A stretch of 64,000 nucleotides of DNA from Aphrophora alni (taxonomy: Eukaryota; Arthropoda; Insecta; Hemiptera; Aphrophoridae), in NCBI GenBank assembly GCA_963513935.1, contig OY740765.1, positions 149,259,830 through 149,323,829 on the forward strand. The letters are read 5' to 3'. The stretch's first letter is position 1. Every line of letters starts with the position of its first letter. The notes below the pieces were generated by a model. The model was not told the origin of the DNA. It did no database searches and saw only the letters and a program-made list of their open reading frames with translations. Shown one piece after another: positions 24,011 through 36,690 of the stretch. The translations under genes were made by a program, and so were the position numbers.

Positions 24011-25446
24011 ATAAATGCCTGGGAAGTCGTGTAGTTTTAGCACACGTTTGACCTTTTTGTTTATATTTTTTTCCGAATTTCGAAACGTAATTTTCTTTTA
24101 ATTTATGTTTGACTAATTGCTTATAAATCTTCACGGCTAGTTGTAAAATATAATCTTTGTAACAAATTTGGTACAGATGGGATAAAAATGATACAAGTAT
24201 ATCCAGAAGTGTTCAAGGACCATGATTTGTCTAAGTCTTACTATGACATAGGCCTACATTTGAATAAATTATAAATTACGTAATAACTGCTTTTAATTTA
24301 AAATTAGCTAAATATTCTTGTTACCAACAAAATCCTCTCGTACGATTCATAAGAGAAATAAACTCTGTCACAAAAATTTGTCACTCAAATCAATTTATTC
24401 TGAAAGAGACGAATCCCATTAGCGGTGATAAATTGCGGGCTTTATTCTTGAATTGGAGTCAGAGCTTCAGGACGTACTTTGAATAAAAAATTAATCTCAC
24501 CCTCTGAAAGAAACCCGAGGATTACCGCTCGGTGATCTACATAGTAATGCAGTTGAAACTGCTCAAAAAGTATTTAAATTGTGTTAAATGTACGTGATTA
24601 TAATCAAGGGAATAAAACGATTGATAGTTGTTTAAAGGTCAATTTAATTTTGTCAGTTGTAATTCCTGGGTTTTGTTTGATAGGATGTAATATGACAAGC
24701 GATGTTTATTTAAACTTGGTGCTCGCCTATCAACCGGAATCGTTTCTAAAAGTACAGAATGTTTTCCAGATTTGTAGAGAAATTTTCATAAAGTGGATTT
24801 TTTTTTTTAATTCTTTACAAGGAAGATGAAAGTAGAAGTGGCTTCTAAACGTATTAAAATTTGTATTTTTGGAATTTAATGAAACACGTAATGGGTTAAT
24901 TACTCTGCGTCGAATTTGTGTGTTAATTGTCTTTGAAATCCTAATTCAAAATAAAATTTGTGAATAGATTTTCAAAATTGTATTGACAAAATTGATTTAG
25001 TTTACTGGAACATTTAATATTATTTATGTATAAAAACGACGTTTCAACATTGTAGACCAATTCCCGTTATCAGAGACTTCTCAGACCTAGCTTTACCACT
25101 GACTTCATTGCTTATATTATTAGTTTTATTTTTCAATATGGCTACTAGGTTATATTGTCGTTTTTTACATTTCCTAAGTTTATCACTTGATCAAACGGAG
25201 TGTTTATGAGTATAAACAAGTGTATTGTTTTATATTTTACAAATAATATCAAATGTCAATAATATGAACAATCATAATTCAATAACTTGAAAACCAGAAT
25301 GTATGACATATTTTTTAATGCCATTTTTTTTTTTTTTTTTTTTTTATTTGGGTTTTTACTGAAGTATTGTGTATTGGTAACTTATTATTACAACACTGAT
25401 CGCCGACCGTTTATCTAAGTGTGACTTTTTTTCTTATAAATATGTA
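24011..25446. other. no gene; poly-T tract
   Basis: Poly-T run at about 25,322-25,346. Small AT-rich open frames are without motifs. Nothing else recognised. Confidence 0.45.
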
Positions 25447-26785
25447 CAGGATGTTTCCAAATTTAAGGATATGTTCCTTGGTTCAAAATAGGTAAAAGAA
25501 ATTCTAGGAACACATGTCTTAAAATGCTTACTTTCCGTCTGACCGCCATTTTTTTTTGGAAAAAACATTTTTGGAAATAAATAAGATATCGAGTTCAAAT
25601 ATAGTGCAACATATTTTTTCAATGTACCAAAAGCCAGGACTATATTTTTGTATGTTTTTTAAATGGCAGCCGTTTAAAATTTCTAATATCAAATATATCA
25701 AAAACCATTATTTTATAAAAATTTTACAAGGGACCAAAAACTTTTATTTTTTAAAACAAACAAAATTAGTTTTTTTAATTTATCAGTAGGTTTAAAGGAT
25801 AACCAAGTTATTGTCAAAAAAACTAGACATAATTCCTTAGTAATTGTCTACAACAACCAACATTAACCTAAAGCGAAAATATGTTTGAATTATGTTTTTT
25901 AATTAATTGTAATAATATTAATATTTTTTTTCTCAAATTAATTAAGCGAAGAATTGGAAATTTGGACTTCGTTATTTTTCATCAGATTTATTTGAATCAT
26001 GAAGTGTTTAATTTGAAATTAAAAATTCTAGAAAAATGTATTCTAAATCATTTTTTTCGAGTTTAGCTATTTTAGTGTTACTAAATTTAGAAAATGTTTG
26101 ATGGTCTCAATCTTGAAATGAATGAACAGATTAGGTTGGTTAATATTAAATAATTATCGTTACCAACTACTATTCCAAATTTCATTTCACTACGATAAAC
26201 CGTTCTTAAATTATTAATTATTTTATACAAATTACAAAATGGCACCTAGCCGGTTTGCTACGCAATGTATTTTATTATTAATATTTAAATAACATCATAA
26301 CTCATAATTTTTTTGTTTTACGCTAATTTTTGGTGTTGTAGACAATTACCAAGAAATATGTTTTCAGTTTTTTGACAATAAGTAGGTAATCTTTTAAGCT
26401 ATTGAAAAATTATAAAACTCATTTTGTTTGTCATTAAAAAAGAAAACTTTTGGTGTCGACATTTTTTGTAAAGTTAATAGTTTTTTATATATTCGACAAT
26501 TTAAAATGTCCTGATTTTTGGTACATTATTAAAATATCACTTATACAGTATAATATGCATACCAATTTTGGACGCAATATCTAATTTATTCCGAAATATA
26601 TATATATATTTTTTAATATACACAAAATTATATATATATATATATATTATAATAATATATATTTTTTAATTAACACAAAATGGTGAACAGACGGAAAACT
26701 AAACATTTTAGGACATATGTTAATAGGTACTTTTTTACTTATTTTGACCCTAGGAACCATATCCTGAAGTTTTGGAAACAACCTG
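25447..26785. mobile_element. long-TIR palindromic DNA element, 1.34 kb
   Basis: Left end TA|CAGGATGTTTCCAAA; complement of the right end TA|CAGGTTGTTTCCAAA. The inverted arms continue for about 430-460 bp (25,447-25,870 against 26,330-26,785). They share 'ggatatg(g)ttcct(t/a)gg', 'caaaata(g/a)gtaaaa', 'tccgtctg..c.ccatttt', 'gtacc...agccaggac'-type and 'aattgtctacaac' blocks. TA flanks fit Tc1/mariner-type insertion. The middle is AT-rich with no transposase. Open frames spanning the arms are not conserved between arms. It is a non-autonomous fold-back-like element. Confidence 0.75.
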
Positions 26786-29395
26786 TAATATGCATATAAA
26801 TATGATTTCACCAAAATACAGACAAAAATAACAGATAGTAGGTCAGAAATAAATAATTATATATTGTGGCTCCTGCCTTTGTCAGGAAAACAGAGAGATT
26901 GAATAATATAGTTTGACATCTCCGGAAAAAAAACTTAAATGAATAGATTTAATACTTCGTAAAGTAGACAGTAAATATATTGTACAAATTAAAATTACCA
27001 GTTACAGTTAACAAACCAAGTGCACAAAATTGTAAGGCATTAAATTTATAATTTTAATCAAACACAAAATGGGCAAAAATGGAAAATGTACGACCTAAGA
27101 GTAAAAAACTATCCTCAAAAAGTAGTTGTTATGAAAATTAAAAATATGTCACCGTTTTCAAATTTACTGCCAATTTTTTCAGGATAACAAACACGCCCAT
27201 AGTTTGTAAATCAGAGTCCATAATTTTATCAAATAATAATTAAGACAATTACTACTACTTGATCATTTAACATATTTGTAATGTTCTGGATGGGATTTCA
27301 ATTAACGATCTAAGCCACTTTTAAAATTGGTTGATCAAAGCTCTGATGACTTCAATCATTGATCTACCAGAACAACAAATAATTTGTATTTAAACAAAAC
27401 TCAGAACAAAACTGAAGTAATTAATTTTAAATCAATCCGCTATTGCAATGATATGACTATAATATAGACAATGGTATAAATTTGTTCGTAACGGACCAGA
27501 ACATTCTAAAACACAATATCGTAATTTTCGCACCTATAAAACAATACTTCCTAATTGGAATGTTAAAATTGACAAATGGAGTTGGCACAACTCCGCATCA
27601 TCGTTAACTACGACAGGCAAGACAGTAATTCAATGCCAAATAAATGCAAACAAGCAGAGTCCAATTAATTCGCGCCACTACAAATTTGAACATTGTTTCA
27701 ATCTTTATTATAGACTTTCTCTCAACACTCACTCGCCTTTTTCATAATTATTTTCAAATCAAAACAATGAGAAATGTAACTTTCATTTGTAAAAAGCAAG
27801 AGAAATTTTTTATATATTACTTTCTTCGATGAATGATTTTTTTTTACCAATTGGATTGATCCTTGCAGGCTTCTGCAATTTTATTTCCTTATAAAATTGT
27901 AAAGATAAAGTTATGTACAAGTGAGAAGTTGTTCATAAGAAATATAAACTATAATTTAAAGAAAACGCAAATTTTAAATTATATATATATTACCTGATGA
28001 TGTTTATATACAAACAGGAAAGAACAACAGTTATATTACTTTTATATATTATATAACAGTTGAAAACAGTCAATTGTTGTAATGATTTTATGATATTTAC
28101 GACCTGTAAATTGGAGCTTTCTTCAACTTCCTTTGCGTACATCACGTGTCTAAAATTAAAATTAAGATCGTTTAATAGAATATCATATCTGCTTGAAAAG
28201 GTATTTTCTGTGCATCGTAACATAGTTAGCACACTTACGGAAGTAAGGGCATTGGCAAAAAAGCTTTGTATTTTCTTTCAAAATATATATTTTGTATACA
28301 TTTTGATTTTATTATAGACACAATCATGATAAGTGCCAAGTTATTTAATTTTTATATAACTCTGATACTCACAATTTACAAAAATATATGTTTACTCTGC
28401 AATTTTAAATTCTAACCAACCCTATCAATTTCCACTATACCAACCACCGGTTATAGTGGAAACCACCACTTTACCACAAGTTAGAAAAAAGTTAATTTTA
28501 CGGGAAAAACCTTGCATCTTGGGTGGGTTTCAACCTACGATCTTTGTTTTAACTCACTAATTTTAAGAATTAAGAGAAATGAAATTGTTGTCTCCAAAAT
28601 GGAAAGTTTTAGGAGGGGGTATAATTCTATAGATTTCAAAATGTACATATGTCAAGTGATATCTCAATTTGAAGATTTTTTGAAACTAAAATTTTTTTAA
28701 AGTAAGGTGCTTTTCTTATATTTTTCTTGTTTAAAATCGTAGTCCAACATATTGGCATAATCTGCATCTTATTTATACTTATTTAAAAATAAAAATCAGG
28801 TAAAATTAACTGACCTTTGGAATTAAGGGTAATAATTTTGTTTTCAAAAATTTTCCCTTCACCAGAATTATATAACATTCAGTTCAGGAGATAATATTTT
28901 TCATTTTTTAAATGAATGTATCTTAAATTTTATATTTCGTTTTGTATTCAGTTGAAATACAATATTCTACAGCAGATATAATTTCCTGACTTTAATTTTC
29001 ATTATTTGCGTTACTTTCCAAGAGGAAATCATTCCACCTCTTGAATTTTCAACTACCATTCCATTATTTTTGTTTAAACATTTTTCTACTTAAATTGTGG
29101 CTAATATCTGCAGGCAACTGATTAAATGTTCTAGGTGCATAAAATCAAACATTTTAGTGAAAAATACATTGGTTTATTAATTTTAAAATGTCAATTTATT
29201 ATTTACAGTAACTAATTGTATTATAAATTAAATACATTTTATAAATTATGCACTATTATGAGAATAATTATTTGGTGGTATGATTAAATTATTTATATTC
29301 GGATAAATTTTAATTAAATTAAATATACGAGTAAACAAATTACTTTTTTTTTACGAGAATTGTTGAATTAATAAATGAATATTAATAAATATATA
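26786..29395. other. no gene; one small hairpin
   Basis: AT-rich. At 28,429-28,462, TTTCCACTATA-ACC and GGTTATAGTGGAAA form a short stem. Open frames near 27,990-28,317 on both strands overlap and lack motifs. Confidence 0.45.
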
Positions 29396-30360
29396 CAGAG
29401 TGTGTCATAAAGTATGGAGTATTTAAAAAAAATGTAACGATAGAATGGTTCAGTTTTTGGTACGTATATGTTTATAAAGATAACATTTACTTCCAGTTTC
29501 GATAGTTTTAATTTTTGGCGACCATTTTGGATTCTCTATCTTGAATTTAGGTTTAATTTTATAAATAGGAATAAGGTCACGTGACACATGTTTTTACATA
29601 AAATTTTTTTGAGTTCAATGGTGGAATCCGTTTTTTTTTTTTTTTTTTTTTTTTAATATCACATTTCCTCAACTAATACAACTACAGAACATTTAAAACC
29701 ATAATTTACAGATGGAGAAATGAGTTGGACACTTACCTTTAAACACGTAGGCCTACATGCTGTAGTTTTCAACTTGAGATTTTAAAAGATGCTCAAATTG
29801 TTTCCCTATTTGACATAGTCCTAAAAAGTTATAAAATTTATTATTTCAAGCAATCGGAAACCCAAAATAAACTACAAAATAGGATAAAATGAGAAATTAA
29901 CGTTATTACTGAACAGACAATTTCTAAAGTAGTTGGTGGATTTTCGAGGGCAATATTTTGAGCATTCTTTGAAAGTTACAAGCTCAAAACTACAGAATTA
30001 TGTTTAAAGGTTTTTAAATGTTCGTAACCACCACATTTCTCCAACTGTAAGTTATGGTTTTAAATGTTCTGTAGTTGTATTAGTTGTTAACTTTATGAGG
30101 AAATGAGATATTAAAAATAATTGATTCCATTATTAAACTCTGAGTACAAAACAATGTAAAAACATGTATCTTGTGACACTTTTTTCTATTTAAAAATTGA
30201 ACCTAATTTCAAGATGGCGGATCCAAAATGGCCTCCAAAATTTAAAACTATCTAAACTGGAAGTAAATATTTCCTTATAAACAAACACCAAAAACGTACT
30301 CTTTACGTTCAGCCGTTTTAAAGTTTGTTTTTATATGTTCCATACGTTATGAACACTCTG
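29396..30360. mobile_element. near-complete palindromic DNA element, 965 bp
   Basis: Left end TA|CAGAGTGTGTCATAAAGTATG; complement of the right end TA|CAGAGTGTTCATAACGTATG. Inverted matching continues almost to the centre: 'aaacatttacttcca'-like, 'ccaaaatgg' versus 'ccattttgg', 'acatgtttttacat', then 'caactacagaacatttaaaa' matched near 30,060, and further 'gtagttttgagctt'-like blocks. Each arm is about 470 bp, so the whole element could fold into one long hairpin. A poly-T run interrupts the left arm near 29,631-29,654. No coding potential. Confidence 0.8.
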
Positions 30361-31150
30361 TATATACATGTTGTAGCGTTACAACTCCTAGTTGGTGAAA
30401 ACGTCCACAGTTATTGAAAATGCGATTGAAATTTGTACATTACTGAAATACTTAACTTAAAATATAATTTGATAGTACAACGTAATAAATATTTCTCCAC
30501 ACCCTTCTTATTTATACAACCCCTTTATTTTCCTGTTCTAGTGAAACATATGCCAGGTTAATGTAACTGTTACATCCCCTTTCACGTGTCCTTTGTTTGG
30601 TTATTGCGAGCAATAAACTGCAGATGGCGCGCTATAAAACCACATGAAAAGCTTAGAAATAAATCTTACTTTTTATTTCCCCTTAGAACTTCCTGAGCCT
30701 TCTCACTGGTCGCTTAATATCTGGATTGAACATTTAATATAGTCGTTATGCCGATATCTAGATATTGGACCAAGTTACCTGCTAGATCTGTTTTCGGTAA
30801 ATTTGTCGTGCTGATTTGTATATCAACGTTTATACCAAATTTGAAAAGTTGTAACACTAAACAATAAATTGAGCAATCTGTTGTTGCCGCCAGCAACGGC
30901 GTAAGCTACTTTACCCGGCGAGGCCGCTACTTTACAAAATCTCTAAAAGGTTCTCCTGAAACAGAGAGAGTGCTGGCGAATTAAGTAAATACAAATTTAT
31001 AAATGTAAGAATACAATACACCTCAAATTAATAATACATAAACAAGAAGATAAATTTAAATGGTGATATACCGTTATGGAATATATTAATATGTTGATTT
31101 AGGAGAGAAAAAATTTACATACTGTAAATTTTATTTCCACTCATCACATT
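30361..31150. other. no gene recognised
   Basis: A short open frame at 30,714-30,896 (minus) has no motif. Nothing else supported. Confidence 0.45.
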
Positions 31151-31375
31151 TTCATTGATTTCTCTTAAAAGGGTCCGTAGGTAAAACCAAGGACCCTTTT
31201 AATTTCACGCTCTTTTCTGTCCATCTGTCTGAATGTCGCAACCAGTTCACAAAACAAAACGATAAGTTCTATATACAAACTCTGCATTTATATTCTTTGT
31301 ATTATCCCACATATAGGAAAAATATAGCGGTGGAAAAAAGACATTAGGACAGTTGAGGGGCAAAATTACCTGTAC
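31151..31375 (+). repeat. dispersed repeat family Q, best copy
   Basis: Contains 'aagggtccgtaggtaaaacc' followed by 'aaggacccttttaatttcac', an imperfect hairpin (AAGGGTCC / GGACCCTT), then 'tctgtccatctgtctg', 'tctgcatttatattctttg' and 'cacatataggaaaa'. Same order as the 22,795 and 35,870 copies. Confidence 0.65.
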
Positions 31376-33093
31376 GATACAGCCATTGAACTTGAACAGA
31401 ACAGGAATTCAGATAAGATAAGAAACACACACAGTTTATATTAGATAATGGTTATTTCTTTTTTAATGTCAATGTCACACGTGTTAAGTGATGGTGCGCA
31501 TCTATTTTGTTCGCCCTCTCAAACGAGGATAACATGTTTATGTATGTTTGTGTTATGTGTTCGTGTGTAAATGTTTGTGTTTAATATGTAACGACCTCCA
31601 ACGGAGTAAAGAAGACAACTGATGATGGGACTACGGCTCCGAAACGTGTTTTAATTTGAATACAACGAATACACAAGACAGATTAATAAATAGCCTATTA
31701 TAGTTAATTAAAATATATAATTATATTTATTTATAGAAGAGACTTGAAAACCAAAACATGGAACTTATTTTTTTTTTAAATTATGAATAGGTATGAAAAA
31801 CTAACTGATTATCTAAAGATAATAATTATCTCTAAGTCATGTAGTAATAATTAACATTAAGATTTTAATTACAACAGACAGAGCAAAGATATCATTTATT
31901 ACTGCAAATAATTTATGCAGAAATTGCATACTTTTTCTCACTCACCCATTTCCAAAATAAATAAATTTTAATTTTTTTTTTTAATTTAAGTATATCCATT
32001 TTACACTAAAATCGTCAGTTTATTAAGTAGGTCAATTAAAATTAAAATAAACCATCGATCCTGTCTTGAAAAATATATAGATATTTAAATATAAGTTTAG
32101 TTTTACTCGCTTGTTTAACATATCCTCAGGTTACATCGTAATTGATTAAACTCAAACTACTAGTAGACTTATTTTTATTTTGCCCATTATTTCAGAACCA
32201 TAGTTTTTTTTTGCACACGGGTTTGGGCCGTTAATTTTAACTTTTTACTCAACTTTTAAAGAATACCAAATTTTGAGAATTTTTTTTTTTTTTAATAACA
32301 GACCCATGATGTATTTTTGGCTTTTTTGCTAATAACTCATGAATGTCATTATTGAAGTGTTCATTTACTTTTTTTAAGGTAAATAGAGACTACATTTGAG
32401 CAAAAATATGATCGTAATAATTAGAGATAATTTTGAGAAAATTGTAATTTTGTAGTTTTTACTTGACAGCTATGCAGTTTTAAGCTATCAAAAACAAATT
32501 GGAAAAAAACGTCCGAAATATGGCTACCTACCAAATTTGATTAATGTTTTTATTTGTGTTTTGGGGATTACTTCTTTCATATTTTTCACAATATATTGCG
32601 AATCCTCTAAATACTCTTAGAACCTTGTATCAAATGTTAAATGTTATTGGTAGATCAAGGAGTAAAAAAAAAAGTAAATTTGTTTTAAAACAGTTGCTAC
32701 GCCAGTTTTCTGAACTTCGTAATAGTATGTATCATTACTATTTTGACATCTGCAAGGCCTTAGCAAGACCTTAGTAAGATGTGTAGGTATATATTCAAAC
32801 CTCTCCGCTCTTACAGGATCTCGTACGAATATCAAATTTTTTTGGAGGTCAGGATTCGTTCGACATTATATTTTTTACAAAAACTTCACGAATTGTTGTC
32901 GTAGAAATGTGGGTTTGGCGCCATTAAAATCTCGATAAATTTTCAATTTTATTGTGTTAAAAAAAAAAATACGATAATAAAAATGTTTAAAATGGCCGCC
33001 ATTATGATATTTACAGTTTTATTTTTGTGAATTTCTATAGGGCAAAGTATAGTCCTCTATACCTAATTACATATTTTCCTATTTTAATTTTAG
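31376..33093. other. no gene; hairpin motif and repeat R scrap
   Basis: Holds a CTGATGATG-hairpin-GAAACG motif at 31,619-31,646 (see findings) and, at 32,543-32,590, 'gttttggggattacttcttt', shared with repeat R copies at 36,600 and 51,470. Otherwise AT-rich without coding signal. Confidence 0.4.
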
Positions 33094-33138
33094 TGGTCAT
33101 TATCATGTTTACGCATAGATAAGGATGACGGACTGAGG
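33094..33138 (+). CDS. candidate 45-bp microexon
   Basis: A pyrimidine-rich acceptor ('atattttcctattttaattttag') precedes 45 bases open in one frame (WSLSCLRIDKDDGLR), followed directly by the consensus donor GTAAGT. Length is a multiple of three. The peptide matches no family I can name. It lies on the same strand as the furin-type exon 28 kb downstream but is not part of the known furin prodomain sequence. Chance occurrence in AT-rich DNA is a real alternative. Confidence 0.2.
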
Positions 33139-33277
33139 GTAAGTCTAATATAACTTTCTCAGTTTAATGTTTTCAAGATCACTCAGAAAACAGAAGGTCG
33201 TAACTTACCTTATATTCGTATACTGAGTAAGTAAAAAACTTTTAGAATTTTAAGTTTAATTCAATTTAACTTCGATT

Positions 33278-33553
33278 TTGAGAATAAATTGTAAAAAATT
33301 AGGTTTTAAAAACTCATTATTAACTAAAGTGATTCCTGCACTGGATTATTGTGCTCTAATAAACATTCGTTATAATGACATCCATCTGGCTAACTTTTGT
33401 CACAAAACTTTAGCGTTACAACATAATTACATTAAGTGTGTCTGCATTAAGAATTTATTTAAAACCATTAAAACACAGTTCGCAGTTTTAAATTACGACA
33501 TGAAAGAACCGAGTATTTCCAAAATATTCCTTAGCTTTCTTTTTTTTTTATGA
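33278..33553 (+). pseudogene. possible LINE reverse transcriptase thumb relic
   Basis: An open frame of 91 codons contains LLTKVIPALDYCALINIRYN followed by a CHKTLALQHNYIKCVC-like run. This recalls the segment (L.K.LI.PhLDYC..V......L.KLQR.QN.CIR.I) following the catalytic core in CR1/Jockey-type RTs. Codons upstream and downstream do not extend the match cleanly, and the frame ends in poly-T-derived Phe/Leu. The assignment is tentative. Confidence 0.4.
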
Positions 33554-34199
33554 GAAAAGTCAATTTGGAAATTCACATGTTAAACTTACGACACTAAGAA
33601 AGCACGTGCACAGTTGTTCCAAATATTACCATCGTAGATAATTTAGAACATAACACCTAACCTAATTTCAATCGTTTTTACAATTTAAAAAGTAAATTTT
33701 GAAAATCTCGTGTTTTTATTGCTATAGAATTATCATTTTTATAACAATATTATTAGTTCTTACGTTGAACTTCAAAACAATTCTTTGACTCGCCATACAA
33801 GTTGTAATGAGAAAATAGGTAAACTATTAAGTTCCACAAAAAAGTGGTAGTGAATGATTTACTTTTTACAAGTCGAACTACTTTTTCTGAAGTACGGCAA
33901 TTGAGTTTTAATTAACTTGGTACGTCTCCCCCTCACTACCAACAAGGAAGACAGTAATCAAAGAAGTAAATAAATACTTTGTGGAGAGACATAAATTATT
34001 CGAGTAATTTGTCAGATATTTAATATAAATTTCCAGTTTAATTCACTGTCGATTTTAACTCCCATATATTTCACGGAATTAGATTGACGTACAACAATCA
34101 TATCAATATCAGTTTGTCAAATAGCAAATAATACAAAAATACAGTTTAGGAAGAACTGGGGAAAAAAACGAAAACAAATTGATGCGATCATTAAAAACT
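33554..34199. other. no gene recognised
   Basis: AT-rich spacer without recognisable features. Confidence 0.45.
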
Positions 34200-34345
34200 T
34201 GAATTAGGACAAGTTTACGGCGCAAGTAGAGAAAGTTTACGCTCTATTTAAATATACAAATATTATTCAAAATATTTGTTTTACGTTGCAAACGTTGATA
34301 AGAGTAGAAATATATTTCTCGTAAGAAATACAATGGGTATGACTC
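34200..34345 (+). repeat. partial copy related to composite module B
   Basis: 'ctctatttaaatata(c)aaatat' and 'acgttgataagag' parallel phrases at the left edge of module B copy 3 (about 12,365-12,440, 'ggctctatttaaatatcttt', 'gttgacaagagag'). Weak and partial. Confidence 0.35.
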
Positions 34346-34604
34346 TGTAATATACAAAATTATATTTTACTTCTCATGTATTGTTAGGTAGATTTTTAGG
34401 GAGATTAAATTTTTATCATTATTTTGTATTGTGGACAAGTGAAGTATCACAGTTGCAAAACAGCTGCTAATACATGAGTCGTACACTGACGAAGCTTTTA
34501 GTCCGTAAAATGCAATTATCACAACCATATGGATTTACGTTTACCCTAGACCATATATATGAGGGAAGTAGGATTTAGTAAGGGTACATTGGATGGAGGG
34601 ATTC

Positions 34605-34618
34605 GTTGTCATGGCAAC
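34605..34618. promoter_or_regulatory. candidate RFX X-box
   Basis: GTTGTCATGGCAAC fits the imperfect-palindrome X-box pattern bound by RFX factors (GTnRYC-n2-RGnAAC type). No promoter or gene is known next to it, so this is sequence resemblance only. A similar GTTACCATAGCAAC is at 40,339-40,352. Confidence 0.25.
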
Positions 34619-35334
34619 AGCATAAAGATGTGGCAAGGTTGTGAGTCTTTGCTTGTGGAAGGATAGTTTGCTCTGAATCTAAAAAAAATCTAAACTTTTC
34701 ATTTCTCAGATTGAAGAAGCTTAATAATAAATCTTCGACACGTTATACCATTAGTACGTTGTTATACATAAACCACAAAAACATTTTCAGCTGCCATTTT
34801 GAAATTTTCTGACCCTTTTTAATTCTTAACATATACTTAGTATTAGAATGTGATGGGTCAAAAATCGAAATTGAGTTTTTGCTATCCGTTTAGGTGTTCT
34901 TCAGCCCTAAAACTAGTTTTTAGAATTATGTCCGTCTATTGTCTATCCAACGTTATACAGCCAAACGGGTAGACCGATTTTGATTAAACTTAATATATGT
35001 ATGGGTATTTTGGTCTATTTAGACATTTGTTGATTTTCTTTGAAAATTATGAGATACTTTGTCGTGTGACAATAACACAAAATTGTTTCCAAATGTTTTG
35101 ATAATTTCTTACCATCTACAAATAAAAATTCCGGTTCCTGAGTTATCGATAAAAACCAAAAACATAGTTTTTGCATCTGTTGTAAAAGATGTATTTTCTA
35201 AAAAAAGCTGCTTTTCCGATTTCCTTGAATATTGGTAAAATGTGAAGATTATAGAGCCAAAGTTATGTGCGAAATATCAAGGACAACAATTACGATTTTA
35301 AAAAATTGGATTAAAATGAAAATCATTAAAAGCT

Positions 35335-35600
35335 GGATTTCATTCAAATACGCTCGGAACGAGTTTAAGACGCAAGTGAAGCTCTACTTAAATATAAACA
35401 TTATCTTTACAAAATATTAGTTTTAATATCATTTTCAACATGCTGTTAAGCAGAACAATTCTGTACCAACGTAAGGAAATCATAGACAACAAATAATTAG
35501 GAAAGATAGAAATAGAGACATTTTCGGAGAGATGACGTATTGCAGACGGATGTTTGAGAGAAGTAGTGCAATGTTCTTTCGCCTTTTAGTTCGGATCAAA
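35335..35600 (+). repeat. partial copy related to composite module B
   Basis: 'gaacgagtttaagacgcaag', 'agagacattttcggagaga' and 'gagaagtagtgca' parallel the left part of module B copy 2 ('agagacatttttggagga', 'gtgaaatatagca'). Diverged and incomplete. Confidence 0.4.
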
Positions 35601-35749
35601 TTGGATATGGTAAAATCTAGTTAACACGCTAAATTTGACAACCATTCAATTCTAAAGGATTGATGATTTATTTTTAGGTTATGTTTTTATCAACTATATT
35701 TTTAGTAATAATTTAGATGCACTTTTTAAAAATTAAGCAAAGTGAGCTA

Positions 35750-35885
35750 AAAAAAATATTGCGAGTTGTTGAGAAAAAAATGGCCATAAGATTCTTTTTA
35801 GGGTCCTTGGGTATAAAAAAAATATTGCGGGTTTTTGTGTAAAAAAATGGTCATAAAAGTCTTTTAAGGGTCCGTGGGTAAAACA
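35750..35885 (+). repeat. 68-bp tandem duplication containing the family Q hairpin start
   Basis: Two head-to-tail units, each with 'aaaaaatattgcg(a/g)gtt', 'aaaaaaatgg(c/t)cataa' and '(a)gggtcc(t/g)tgggta'. The second unit runs into the family Q body at 35,870. The 86-codon minus-strand frame across it merely reads the repeat. Confidence 0.7.
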
Positions 35886-35960
35886 AAAGAACCTCATAAT
35901 TTCTTTCGCGTGTCGGTCCGTCTGTCTATATTTCCTCCTACGAAATTTAAAAAAGAAACT
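35870..35960 (+). repeat. dispersed repeat family Q, copy
   Basis: 'gggtccgtgggtaaaacaaa' followed by 'agaacctcataatttctttc' and 'gtccgtctgtctatat'. The right side of the hairpin word is mutated. Confidence 0.55.
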
Positions 35961-36499
35961 GTTCAGTTGATAAGGCTTTAGAACAGTGCACAAAAAACAA
36001 GTGTCAGACAGACATCAGTTCAAAACCTTGGTTTTTTGGGCCAGGGCACAACAAAACAGACGATCTGTGAAATGAATCAAACACTCTGCGATGGATAAAA
36101 TACTCAAAATTAAATTTTAACCATAACATCTTTTATACAGAATGTAACACATATGAGAAAATTAATCACGAAAATAGGATTGAATCAAAATCGCACGCGC
36201 TCTAAAACGTGTTACATGTTGAAGATGTTGATTCACGTAAATATTTAAGGAGAAACTTCAACTAATTGCTAATCAGCAGGAAGGTGCAAAGCTGCACTTG
36301 ATGTATGCACACTTGTATAATTACGTCATCTTGTAGAATTTGTATATGTCAATAGGTTCAATAAGTGATTTAGTGTTCATTAATGAATAAATTATTGACT
36401 TGACTAAAATTTAAAAAATTTCCTCGCAAACTAATTTCTTGATGTTTTTACTTATATTATAAAACATTTTCTATTTCATAGTGTTACAAAAATATCAAA

Positions 36500-36690
36500 T
36501 AGTGTTTAAAACCACACGGAGAGTTGTATCCCTCTGAGGATGGTAGCTATGTTACCGAAATGTACAGAAGGGTTTATTAAACTTTCTAACGTTGCGTTAG
36601 TGTTTTATTTGCGGTTTGGGGATTATTTCTTTCATATTTTTTTTTAACCACAAGGCTCATTGAATGTTGTATATCTCGTCTTGTTTCAAT
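36500..36690 (+). repeat. dispersed repeat family R, copy
   Basis: Starts near a CTGAGGATG-hairpin-GAAATG motif (36,534-36,562). It contains 'gtttggggattatttctttc' and ends 'aaccacaaggctcattgaat'. The same blocks occur inverted at 51,420-51,560, and the middle block also at 32,543 and 51,971. No coding potential; possibly the non-coding end of a retroelement. Confidence 0.6.

Noticed and set aside
33278..33553. Interpretation as a host membrane protein exon (Phe/Leu-rich end)
   Set aside because: The hydrophobic end comes from a T run; the DYC-containing part fits a LINE RT remnant better.
35733..35993. 86-codon minus-strand open frame with repeated FF..QQ/KP-AIFFL segments
   Set aside because: The internal repetition is explained by the 68-bp DNA tandem; no protein family resembles it.
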